Both the position numbers and the translations under genes were made by a program. Under the pieces are notes generated by a model that was given only the letters and a program-made list of their open reading frames with translations, did not search any database and was not told the DNA's origin. Below are positions 33,406 to 43,989 of a DNA stretch of 64,000 nt, one piece after another; the stretch's first letter is position 1; every line of letters begins with the position of its first letter. The DNA lies in the NCBI GenBank assembly GCA_903813345.2, contig CAIIXF020000001.1, positions 34,439,366-34,503,365 on the forward strand, in the 5' to 3' direction. Source of the stretch: Owenia fusiformis. Its lineage: Eukaryota; Annelida; Polychaeta; Sabellida; Oweniidae.

Positions 33406-33501
33406 CTTTATTTCTTCCTCTTCATCATCTTCAAGTAGATCTTCACCTCTTGAACCCCGTGAATTACTAGATTCTGATGAATCTAGCATGATGACATCCA
33501 T
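33406..33501 (-). CDS. Candidate first coding exon, Ser/acidic N-terminus, unidentified
   Basis: On the minus strand, ATG at 33501 opens 32 codons reading MDVIMLDSSESSNSRGSRGE, then an acidic run (LLEDDEEEE) and IK, ending exactly at AAG|GTACCA. An LDSSES-type acidic start followed by a Glu-rich run is typical of nuclear proteins, and such runs are unusual in the local repeats. No other exon was identified, so the gene cannot be named. A donor of GTACCA is weaker than GTAAGT. Chance is possible. Confidence 0.35.
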
Positions 33502-33740
33502 TGTTGAGGACTAAAGTTAAGTTATCCCCTAAAGACCTAGGTCAAACAGTACTCCAGTATAATTGCCAGTAAGTGCAACAGGTGCTCTGAAAATTAATGT
33601 AATGGAATTGAAGCACATATTATTGAAGTACACTGTGGTCAATTTGAATTGCAAATATCAGTCTGGCAAATAAGGATCTTTTCACTGTAGCCTTTGTCCA
33701 GAAACATTTGAAACACTCTCGCCAAAATGTTTTTTTTGTC
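33502..33740. other. Unassigned sequence upstream of the candidate exon
   Basis: Would be the 5' flank of the minus-strand exon. No core promoter motif is convincing. Confidence 0.3.
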
Positions 33741-33741
33741 T

Positions 33742-34485
33742 ACCCCCAAGTGAGTAAATATTGTATTAGTGATTTGTTAGTGGTGATTTTCATTAACAGA
33801 CCACTTTTTGCCCTTGACTTAACAGGTGGTTTATTAGTTGAAAAAATTACCATGCAAATGATATAAAAATTATTGACCAATCAGAGAGCATGTAATACAC
33901 TACTAATAGATCACTCCTGAAGTCTCAAGTATTACTAAGAGACCACTAATACATCACTCCCTAATGTCTTATACACCACTAATACACCACTACTAGTCTA
34001 ATAGACTACTAACAAATCACTCCCGAAATCTCCGAATTTTATACATCCATAAGGTACAAAATCTCTATAGTACTAAATTCAGTGAGAAATATGAATAAGA
34101 TTTAACATGTACATCTTCTACATACCTTTATGATTATGCTGAGCAAGATTCAATAAAATCCAGTCACCTTTCTGGTTGTAATGCTACATTTCGTTGTAGA
34201 ATGAATTATCTCACATTTTAACTATTTCCGCCATTTAAAAGGGGTTTCTCATTCTAAATCAAGGATCAGTTTAATACACTACTAATAGACCATTCCAGAA
34301 AAAATCGAGTTAATACACTACTTACAAACCACTCCACCTAAAAAACCTTAGAGTGGTTTATTAGTTGAGTATTGCCAGTTTTAATACATAACTTACAAAC
34401 CACTTGACTAAATCACTTTACATGGTGTATTGGTGATCTTTTGGTGATGTATTGGTGGTATATTAGATTTCTTTTTTACTTGGGC
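33742..34485. repeat. TTAGTGGTGTATTAG-type degenerate repeat element
   Basis: Motifs such as GTATTAGTGATTTGTTAGTGG at the left, AATACACCACTAATACACCA in the middle and GGTGTATTGGTGAT at the right recur in both orientations. CCCAAGTGAGTAAA near 33745 and TTTACTTGGGCC near 34475 form imperfect inverted ends. It looks like a non-autonomous TIR element with internal arrays. Confidence 0.5.
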
Positions 34486-34581
34486 CATAATTTTGTCTAG
34501 TCAGTATGCATATGCTCTCGACTTAATTGTGCCCCAAAAAACTATGCGTGAATTGTGAATTGTAAATTAAAATGTTTGAAA

Positions 34582-35532
34582 CTAGAAAAACAGCAACTCC
34601 ACGGAGTAGCAAATCCCACTGAACAAAACATATTTAGATTATTAGTGACCATCTTGAAAATTCCTTCTTGAGCAGAGCTTGTTTGTCCCTAAGCATCAAC
34701 ATATAAAATGTAAACCATATCCATAAATTAAAATTTGAGTTATCAAAGATTACATTCTTTTTTACTAAAAATGGCAACCATTTTGAAATTCAGCTGCCAT
34801 TTTGAAAATTCTTCCTTGAACAGAGCAACTGTGTCCCTAGGTATTATCATATAAAATTTAAAACAAATCCATTCGCTGGTATTAGAGTTATCAAAATTTT
34901 ATGTTTTTTTTACGAAAAATGGCCGCCATCTTGAAATTCAGCCGCCATCTTGAAAATTATTTCTTGAACAGAGCTACTGTGTCCCAAGGCATAATCATAT
35001 AAACTTTCAACCAAATCTGTTCACTGGTATTTGAGTTATCAAAGATTACGTTTTTTACGAAAAATTGTCGCCATTTTGTAAATTTTTTGTCAAACATAGC
35101 TACTGTGTCCCTAAGCATCATCATATAAAATTTGAACCAAATCCGTTCACTGGTATTTGAGTTATCAAAGATTATGTTTTTTAACGAAAAATGGCCATCA
35201 TTTTGAAATTAAGCGGCCATCTTGAAAATCTCTTTTTGTGCGAAACTCCTTTGTCCCTAGGCATCAGCATATTAAATTTGAACCAAATCTGTCAATTTTT
35301 ATTTGAGTTATCAACGATTACATTTTTTATGAAAAATGGCGGCCATTTTGAATTGAGCGGCCATATTGAAAATTCCTTCTCGAGCAGAGGTCCTACACTC
35401 ATAAGGCATAAGCCTATAAAATTTGAACCAAATCCGTCAACCGGTATTTGAGTTATCGCCCGGACACACGGACGGACGGACGGACAGACGGACGGCTTTC
35501 CTATATCCCTCTCGAACTTCGTTCGGTGGGAT
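34582..35532 (+). mobile_element. Family A element, complete
   Basis: Head CTAGAAAAACAGC with hairpin ACTC-CACG-GAGT (34596-34607), then five to six internal units with TTTGAGTTATCAAAGATTAC and GGCCGCCATCTTGAAATTC. A GGAC tract (35460-35493) and tail hairpin CGAAC-TTC-GTTCG (35513-35525) precede GGTGGGAT. The ORF-like stretch at 35191-35451 is a repeat translation. Confidence 0.85.
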
Positions 35533-35983
35533 AATTAATCCACAGTGAAATGTTAGCTCTGGTATAGGTCAAAATACATCGGATGTACAGTTTCGCTAAC
35601 TTTTGATGAATTTTTACTCTGTTATAAAAATTAAAAAGACATACTTATAGGAATGAGTAAGGTAGGAGAATGGAGATGAACTGTATCTAAAAGCTAATTT
35701 AATTCTGAATCCATCAATATTTTTTCAGCTTATTTGAATTCTTATCAGTGAATGAATTTTTACTTTAAAACATTACCATTCTAATTAATTGAATAGTAAA
35801 CTCAACAACTGAGTATTTGACCAGCAATGGAATATTTCCAATCATTTAAATATTATAACTGGGATCCCCTCGATTGTTGTACCATTGTAAAGAGAATTGA
35901 ATTCACTTTAAATAAATACAAATTTTGAATTGAATTATCATTAAACAAAATCTTAAACTAAGTACAATTAACAGACGGTTTGT
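35533..35983. other. AT-rich unassigned sequence
   Basis: No recognised feature. Confidence 0.4.
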
Positions 35984-36016
35984 GGGGGGGGGGGGGGGCA
36001 TGCCCCCAGACCCCCC
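35984..36016 (+). repeat. 15-base G run followed by complementary C tracts
   Basis: Fifteen consecutive G residues (35984-35998) are followed by CATGCCCCCAGACCCCCC. The pieces can pair as a GC hairpin around CATG or form a G-quadruplex. Confidence 0.8.
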
Positions 36017-36221
36017 TAGTTTGTTAAACTAAAACATTTTACTTCATAACAATTATATGTTATTCAATGGATAGATTAAAATACCTCCACTTGTTTGATA
36101 GCAAAACAATGGGTTTCAAACTGACGAAAAAACTCTCCTACATGCACCTTTTCAATTTTAAAAAGCAACCATTTGACTTTATACCTTTAGCTTCAATTGA
36201 ATTATTCTTTGAAAATGCCAA

Positions 36222-37555
36222 ACCAAAACAACGGCAACGCCAAAGCGTAGCGAATCCCATCGAACAGCCATGGATGGCATTTTTACAAACAAAGTATATA
36301 GCAAAAATGGCAGCCATTTTTCAAAATGGCCGCCTTCTACCAAAAGTGTCATTAGACCATGTGCCATGCTTATAGTATTCATACACCAAATATGAACAAA
36401 ATCGCTCCACTACTTTTCAAGTTATAGAAAAAAACGTTAAAATGGCGGCCATTTTTCAAACTGGCCACCTTCTACCAAAAAATGCCATAAGACAGTGTGC
36501 CGTGTTTATAGTATTTACATACCAAATATAAACAAAATTGCTCCACTACTTTTCGAGTAATAGTAAAATACGTTAAAATGGGGGCCATTTTGAAAAATGA
36601 CCGCCTTTTCAAATTTTTTTCAAAATGGCCGCCTTTCAAAAGTGTCATAGGACAGTGTGTCATGCTTATAGTATTCAGATACCAAATATGAACAAAATCG
36701 TTCCACTACTTTTAGAGTTATAGTAAAATACGTTAAAATGGTGGCCATTTTGAAAAATGGCCGCCTTCTACCAAAAGTGTCATTAGACAGTGTGCCATGC
36801 CTATAGTATTCACATACCAAATATGAACAAAATCACTTCACTACTTTTCGAGTTATAGTAAAATGCGTTAAAATGGCGGCCATTTTTCAAAATTTTTTTC
36901 AAAATGGCCGCCTTCTACCAAAAGTGTCATAGGACAGTGTGTCATGCTTATAGTATTCACATACCAAATATGAACAAAATCGCTCCACTACTTTTCGAGT
37001 TATAGTAAAATACGTTAAAATGGTGGCCATTTTTCAAAATGGCGGCCATTTTTCAAAATAGCCGCGTTCTTCCAAAAGTGTCTTTAGACAGTGTGCAATG
37101 TTTATAGTATTCACATACCAAATATGAACAAAATCGCTCCACTACTTTTCGAGTTACAGCAAAAATCGTAAAATAACGAGTAAAGGCCGCCATTTTTCAA
37201 GATGGCTGCCATGTGCTTCTTAAATATCTACATTTCTAGCTTTATTAATGTTCTATATTATTTTTTTACATCTAAAACATATTGCTATTACAGTTTTACA
37301 TATTGCACCTAAAATACTGTAAATTCGGCACTAAAATGGCCGCCATTTTGAAATGAGCGGCCATTTTGAAAATCGGCTTTCGAGCAGAACTTCTACCCCC
37401 ATAGGGTATATGTGTACAAAATATGAACAAAATCAGGCCAACGGTATTTGAGTTATTGCCCGGACGGACGGACGGACGTACGTACGGACGGACGGACGTA
37501 CGTACGGACGGACGGAGGCGTTCTCTATATCCCTCCGAACTTCGTTCGATGGGAT
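36222..37555 (+). mobile_element. Family B element, complete
   Basis: The head has hairpin ACGC-CAAA-GCGT (36237-36248) and TAGCGAATCCCATCGAACAG. About seven internal units of roughly 120-150 bp carry AAAATGGCGGCCATTTTTC, GTGTCATTAGACAGTGTGCC and CGCTCCACTACTTTTCGAG. The end has a GGAC/GTAC tract (37447-37517), CTCCGAACTTCGTTCGATGG and GGGAT. The minus-strand frames at 36179-36820 are repeat translations. Confidence 0.85.
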
Positions 37556-38205
37556 AATAAATATATCATATATTGGAAAGTCACAACTGGATTTTTAATA
37601 TTTGAGTTGAATACCTAGGTTTTGTGTTTTCAATATGTTACCCTTTGTGTCCTACCTTTGATAATGATGTTTAATATGTCCTCTAAATTGAATATCCTAG
37701 GTTAAACCTACTGCATACCAACCGAGGTGATACTTTTGCTGAGTTTCAAGATTAAGATTCATAGATATATTATTACATTTTAGGGGTTGTTTTATGATTT
37801 ATGTTTTCAATATGTTGCCCTTTACCTTAATGATATTTTGATATATCGATTGATTGAATGGTCAATATACTTAAAATAGTCATGAGTGAAGACTAACATA
37901 CCCCTAACATGATATTTAGAATGCTTTGCATAGTCAAACTTAAATGCACTGAATGACCTTAGTTTTAATCCCTATGACCTAATTTTGTTTTGGATGTGTT
38001 CATAATTGATAAAAGTAACTATTTCCATGTAATGTTCAATGAAACCTTTAGGGGCACCTTTAGGTACATGAGGTAACGGATCCTTTATCTGATTCTGAAA
38101 CAATAAAAATAAAGCTTTCTAAGAACACAAATTTTTCTTGTTTTTATTATTGTTTATATAGGCTAAATATTTTATTGGAAATTTTGTGCTGACGAACGAA
38201 TATAG
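37556..38205. other. Unassigned sequence
   Basis: CAATATGTT(A/G)CCCTTT recurs twice (about 37630 and 37808) and AATATCCTAGGTT motifs suggest a degraded repeat. No gene. Confidence 0.35.
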
Positions 38206-38213
38206 GGCCTCCG

Positions 38214-38233
38214 TAAGATTGCTTGCAATCTTA
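38214..38233. other. 9-bp perfect hairpin TAAGATTGC-TT-GCAATCTTA
   Basis: Preceded by GGGCCTCCG and followed by GATCTCTAGTTAT. Position and form resemble the tail hairpins of families A-C, so it may mark the end of another, unlettered element. Confidence 0.5.
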
Positions 38234-38265
38234 GATCTCTAGTTATATAATTTATTCGCTAAACA

Positions 38266-38295
38266 TACGAGGGGTGATCAATAAGTATGGACGCT
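38266..38295 (+). repeat. Solo mariner-like terminal sequence
   Basis: TACGAGGGGTGATCAATAAG directly follows CA and resembles the ends of mariner-type MITEs by general pattern. No matching opposite end was found. Confidence 0.3.
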
Positions 38296-38694
38296 TTTTT
38301 ACACATATATTTAGTAGACCAATCCCTTTGATTTTCCTACCAGTGATTCATCATTCAATTATCTATCGATTTTGAAGATTTGAAGACAAAATATATAATA
38401 CATGTTGATATATCCTTATTTCCGTGAAGGAGGTACAGGTACCCCGGGAAATTATTGTTATTTCTTAATGTAAAGTATCATGCTCTTGGGTCTTCCCAAA
38501 ATTAAATCTCACCACGTGCCAAACGTTTTGAGGGAACTGTAACTTCACTATGACATGTTTTAAAGAAAATAAGGCTCTCGTGTTCACTATAACAAATGTC
38601 AATTCATTTACTGCTCATATATGTAGTTTTCAAATAGCACAGTGATTTAATGATTCTGGTTATATGCATTTTTCGGTAAAATGATATTTTGGGA

Positions 38695-38760
38695 AATCCT
38701 GACCGGGGGTTCGTTCGAACCCACCGAACCCCCGCTGTTCGAACGAACCCCCGCTGCCTA
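38695..38760 (+). repeat. GTTCGAACGAACCCCCG short repeat
   Basis: Alternating GGGGGTTCGTTCGAACCC, GAACCCCCGCTGTTCGAAC and GAACCCCCGCTG form several overlapping palindromes. The two minus-strand frames across it show no domain. Confidence 0.5.
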
Positions 38761-39420
38761 TGGCTATGAGTAGCATATAAGTTCCTAGAAGACGTTGCAC
38801 ATTTTCGTTCTTTACACATCGAGGCAACGTAAACATGAGACATCTATTGATGGTATAAAAAGAATGTTGTTGTAACGTGTCGGTAAAGTTCGTTAGTGTG
38901 GAAAACATAACAAACAGGAACGTTTGATTTTTTACAACATTATAGTCCATATGTGACATAACTCAAACGTCAAAATTCAACGTTATCAAATCAGGCTTTT
39001 AATATCAAAATATTTGTTGGTGGAAAAAAACATGACAAAGACTTTGTGTTCTCACTAAATCAGTTCATTACCGATGTTATTTTAACGTTAAAAGTTAACG
39101 TTGTCAAAACGTTCTTACGATATGAAATAACCTCAAAACGTGACTTCGAAAATAACGTACATGTATCGTCCAGATCCAACGTTATAAATAAAAAAATTCA
39201 TAACCCTGCTAGGACAAACCCGGACCGTGCGATAATTAGGACCACTTCCCCTACTATGAGGAGATAGGGGCATTCTCGGCCACGGGGCATTCCCGGACAA
39301 ACCCTTGGTATCAGATGCAAATCTGGGACAAAGTTAAAATTTTTACAATATATAGCACCACATCTATAATATGATGTGTCTTATACAAAGTTTCAATAAA
39401 GAAACCATATAAAACAAAGA
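38761..39420. other. Unassigned sequence
   Basis: No confident feature. AACGTT-type motifs are frequent (AACGTTATC, TTAACGTTAAAAG, GTTAACGTTG). Confidence 0.35.
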
Positions 39421-39421
39421 A

Positions 39422-39500
39422 TTATTGTACCGGGTACAAAACTTGAACCCAGCATGGAGGATTTAGTACCCGGTACCCGGTTTTTTCTACAAACCCCAAT
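39422..39500 (+). repeat. Dispersed repeat with CGGGTACC motifs
   Basis: GAACCCAGCATGGAGGATTT and CCGGTACCCGGTTTTT match 60870-60935 almost exactly. Confidence 0.65.
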
Positions 39501-39935
39501 GCCCCGTGTCGGAGATTACCCCTATGTCCTCGATCGAAACCATTTTTCCGCAATAACATGCAACTGATACTTGACAATAATATTGAGTTTAACAACGTTG
39601 AACCACAGTGAGCACTATCTATCTTCAGATATTCGACAAATCCATGTGTCATTATTATTGTTCCAAACTGAAGGCCTATAGGCCTACATTCCTGGCTAAA
39701 ATGAAAAAAAAAATGTAAAGGATGGGACGCTCGCTTACCTTTCAGAAGGAAGTAAACATTCTTAATGTGACTCCATCAGCTTTATCTTGTCAATCAGGAA
39801 GCTAAGCAGGCTATCTGATAGAAATAAATGTGGAGCGAATTTCAATCTACAAGCAGGGGCATTTCTTCCATACTATAAATACTGCAGATTTTACTACCTA
39901 CTCTTATAAAACTCGCAGACACTCTATATAGAGTC

Positions 39936-40402
39936 TAACATGGCGAGGATGGTACGAGGCCCCTCCTGGTTTAAATCAATTCTTATGCATATTTATGATT
40001 AAAAATGAGCAAATATTATATTTATATCCCGGTTTATATGCACTGTTGGTACGAGGCCCCTCCCGGTTTAAATCAATTCTAATGCATATTTATGATTAAA
40101 AATGAGCAAATATTATGTTTGTATAAACTATTGGTCGATGTGTTACGATTTTGGTTAATTCTTATGCATATTTATGATGAAAAATGAGCAAATATTATGT
40201 TTATATAAACTATTGGTCGATGTGTTACGATTTTGGTCAATTCTTATGCATATTTATGATGAAAAATGAGCAAATATTATGTTTATATGAACTATTGGTC
40301 GATGTGCTACGATTTTGGTAGCCCTTGCAGATATATTCCCTAAATTATTGTCACCTTTATATTTAACATGGCGAGGATGGTACGAGACCCCTCCTGGTTT
40401 AA
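39936..40402 (+). repeat. Array of TTATGCATATTTATGATTAA units (copy 1)
   Basis: Units carry ATGGCGAGGATGGTACGAGG, AATGAGCAAATATTATG, TATTGGTCGATGTG and, at the end, GCAGATATATTCCCTAAATT. There are four internal repeats with periods near 100 bp. Confidence 0.8.
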
Positions 40403-41450
40403 AGATCTAATAGCAAAGGTTTTGCAAAAATACATGACATGTGACGCGGGGCAGGCAATTTTGATCTATCGTAGACCATATCAGTATCAAATTGCTGATA
40501 TTTCAACCTCGTCTTGCGAGGCCATTTTGATTTGAAACATCTTGAATTTGGTGTCAAAATGAAGCTGGTCACGCCCACTTTCAGAGTAATCAATGAATCA
40601 TTTACTACGACTACTATATTCATTTAGGATGCGTGTAAAGTTAACCAATCAGAAAGACAATTGTTCCATATATGGCAGTTCATTAACATATTCAGTGTTT
40701 ACTACTGCTTTTCGCATCATGACAACACGAGTAGTAACCAATCAAGATGCCGTATTTTATCACGTGAGTTCAGAGTGACACGCACGCGACATGTTGTCTG
40801 AGGTGATCGCGATGTTGAACAATTTCTTCTCGGAATTTGTCCAGAGAAATCAGCGATTCTAAATTAAGGTAGGATCTGCCATTTTTTCCTGTACAAGTTA
40901 TAACTTATCTCTATCGAATCCTAAAGTTTTGGAAGAAGATATGAAGCGTAGGTTTAAAAACGAAGCGATTAATTTGACGATCTGATTTTGCAATTTGCAA
41001 TGGCCAATTTACTACAAGTCCAGTGCATGTATTTGACAAGAGATAGCGCCAAGTCTTGTAGTCTTTGCAGTCTTTGCAGAAAACCTGTTTTCATAATCTG
41101 TTTTCCGCGTCTAGATTTCCCCTCCTTAAATTGTCTTCATTCAAATTACACCCTCTCGCCGATTTATATAGCCATTTTCCAGAACCCGGGAATCAGAATC
41201 GCTGATGTTTGCCATATTGAACATATTATATGTACTGTAATATCTGTACATTGCCTGCTACGCGTAATGGTCACGTGACTAGCGCGATACAGGAAAAATG
41301 GGGAATTTCGAAACAACAATTTTTGGGCACTTTTATTGCAAAATTCAGGTATTTATAAAGTGTTTGTGGTATAAAATATAATCCACAGACATAAATGAAC
41401 ATCCAAACTACATATTTCATTAAGTTTTGGAGCCTTTTCTGCTCTTAAAT
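40403..41450. other. Sequence between related arrays
   Basis: No recognised gene. A short plus-strand frame at 40791 (MLSEVIAMLNNFFSEF) ends within 25 codons, and the frame at 40988-41278 has no motif. Confidence 0.35.
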
Positions 41451-41454
41451 TAAC

Positions 41455-41777
41455 ATCTTTAAATCAATTCTTATGCGTATTTATAATTAAAAATGAGCAA
41501 ATATTATGTTTATATGCACTTTTGGTCGATGTGTTACGATTTTGGCAGCCCTTGCAGATATATTCCCTAAATCATTGTCACCTTTATATTTAACATGGTG
41601 AGGATGGTATGAGGACCCTCCTGCTTTAAATCAATTCTTTTGCATATTTATGATAAAAATGAGCAAATATTATGTTTATATGAACTATTGGTCGATGTGC
41701 TACGACTTTGGTAGCCCTTGCAGATATATTCCCTAAATTATTGTCACCTTTATATTTAACATGGCGAGGATGGTACA
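41455..41777 (+). repeat. Array copy 2
   Basis: Same motifs and orientation as copy 1, with two units ending in AACATGGCGAGGATGGTA. Confidence 0.8.
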
Positions 41778-41959
41778 AGTCTACGAATTGAATTAAATGA
41801 AAAGGGCCCTATTACCATCCAAGCCATGTTAAAATAATAGGAAATAAAAGGTAACAATAATTATGCAAATACATATTGCAAGGGATGCCAAATCATAACA
41901 CATATACAAATAGTGTATAAAAACATAAAACATATTAAATGTTATCAATATTAATATGT

Positions 41960-42110
41960 TAAATGTTATGTTTTTTCTAGGTACATTAGTGCACTTTTTG
42001 TGCAAAACTGAAAATAAAGACAATGAATGTGATGAAGGAGTGATTCCTAATTGAAAAATAACATATGACTTTACGGTCAAGTCAAGTAACTTAGTCAACA
42101 TTGGATATTC
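41960..42110 (-). repeat. Solo half of the foldback element seen at 45836-46257
   Basis: TTTTTTCTAGGTACATTAG, GTGCACTTTTTGTGCAAAAC, GAAGGAGTGATTCC and TTGAAAAATAACATATGACT match one arm of that element. The overlapping minus-strand frame is a repeat translation (shared TPS, KCT.VPRK text). Confidence 0.65.
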
Positions 42111-42965
42111 GTATGTTCATCAATATTTACTAAGAATGGTGCCACAATTGAAGTAAACCTCTGGTTAATTATTTTCAAAAACCTATCAGCAAACATGTAA
42201 ATGATAATTTCGATGTTCTGTTACATATTGGTGAAGCAATCTTGGGGATATGGCCTAAATTTCTGAATTTCTGATATGTCCCTGTATACCCCTACTTCAA
42301 AAGATCTAACATCATGTTTCAAGTTCTTACAATTCTTGGTTAACACAAATATTTTGAAAGTTGTGATTTCGAATGTAATCTCCTACTCCATGAAATTTGT
42401 TGATATTTGTGAATTCTTTCTTTCAGAATACACATTGCTTGATCACAGAACCTTGCCTTGTTCGAGATGCACGAAAAGTGTATTGTTAATACTTGACGTT
42501 CAGATATTTGGATGTGATTAACGTTTTAGTTAATCTCCTATTACTGTAACTTCCAACTTAATTTTTGAAAGCCAAATATGATAGTCACGAATTGATATTT
42601 AAGTCACATGTTGATGCATACATCATGTGTGTACAATAACTGTCGAATACATGCCGACTTACATTAATACAACTTGTATAAATATCCACAGTTAACTCAA
42701 ATCATCAATTCTCGAAATGGTTTATCATATAACCTGGTGAGTTTAATGTTTCATTTTAATTTATAATAATGGTCTCGGTTTTGAGTATGATATTAGTTGA
42801 GGGTTAAACAAAGCAATGAAATTGCATGAAAACTTTTGTGAAAATTCGAACGATTTTTCAAGAAATCCCCTTCAAAGATGTACGATTTTTATTTTCGAAT
42901 GTTGACTCAGTTACTCAACATGACTGTTTATTGAGGATTGCAGCGAAATTCCGAACATACAAACT
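42111..42965. other. Unassigned sequence
   Basis: No recognised feature. Short plus-strand frames at 42276 and 42826 lack motifs. Confidence 0.35.
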
Positions 42966-42969
42966 AGCC

Positions 42970-42997
42970 TTAAAGTTGCGGTGTTCCGCAACTTTAA
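42970..42997. other. 12-bp perfect hairpin
   Basis: TTAAAGTTGCGG pairs with CCGCAACTTTAA across TGTT. More GCGGT/ACCGC motifs follow at 43200-43310. Confidence 0.6.
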
Positions 42998-43331
42998 AAA
43001 TCTTTAAAACATACTCTGCACAGGTTGCTTTTACATCCATATTTGAACGTCTATATCACGTTCAATTTTTTATTTTTTTATTTTGAAACTTAACCTGATA
43101 AAAGGACAATACAAGGTTTACACATGTACATATTACCATCACTGAAAGGTAATGTTAAGTGTTTTTTCAAGAGGATTCATTACACGATAATGACGCAATT
43201 CTCGCAGTACCGCAAGATATCTGCGGTGATGCTGACTTTGCGGTCCCTTTGTGAATTGGAAACACCGGTACCGCAGTGATTTGCGGAATTGTGCAGGCTT
43301 GCGGAGCTTTCATGAATTAGGCCTCTGATAC

Positions 43332-43842
43332 CATCCCCGCCATGTTAAATATAAAGGTGACAATAGTCGAGGGAATATATCTGCAAGGGCTACCAAAATC
43401 ATAACACATTGACCAACAGTACATATAAATATAATATTTGCTCATTTTTAATCATAAATATGCATAAGAATTGATTTAAACCAGGAGGGGCCTCGTACCA
43501 TCCTCGCCATGTTAAATATAAAGGTGACAATAATTTAGGGAATATATCTGCAAGGGCTACCAAAATCGTAGCACATCGACCAATAGTTCATATGAACATA
43601 ATGTTTGCTCATTTTTAATCATAAATATGCATAAGAATTGATTTAAACCAGGAGGGGCCTGGTACCATCCTCGCCATGTTAAATAGAAAGGTGAGAATAA
43701 TTCAGGGAATATATCTGCAAGTGCTACCAAAATCGTAACACAGTGACCAACAGTGCATATAAACATAATATTTGCTCATTTCTATTCATAATCATGCATA
43801 AGAATTGATCTAAACCAGGAGGGGCCTGGTACCATCTTCTAA
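43332..43842 (-). repeat. Array copy 3, inverted
   Basis: Reverse-oriented units with CATCCTCGCCATGTTAAATA, AATATATCTGCAAGGGCTAC and TTTAAACCAGGAGGGGCC. About three units of roughly 170 bp. Confidence 0.8.
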
Positions 43843-43935
43843 TGTTTTGTTGTGTCTGCACGGTTTAGTGAAATCTGCAGATTGGGTCGACTCATATTAA
43901 TGTTAAAGTGAGTTTGCGTACAACGTGCAGCTACA

Positions 43936-43989
43936 ATGGATGGAGAAGATGAAATCTTAGACAGTTGGGAAGATTTTGAGGAAAATGAG
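43936..43989 (+). CDS. Candidate first coding exon, acidic; resembles SUZ-domain protein N-termini
   Basis: ATG at 43936 (context ACAATGG) opens 18 codons, MDGEDEILDSWEDFEENE, then GAG|GTATTA, a plausible donor; reading through would stop three codons later. Acidic residues around a central SWE tripeptide are reminiscent of the start of SZRD1-type SUZ RNA-binding-domain proteins. That is a resemblance from memory over a handful of residues and not an identification. The 5' flank is not part of the adjacent array. No second exon was found in the window. It may also be chance. Confidence 0.35.

Noticed and set aside
38604-38959. Two overlapping minus-strand frames of 79 and 99 codons
   Set aside because: They cross a palindromic GAACCCCCG repeat and show no domain or plausible splice sites.
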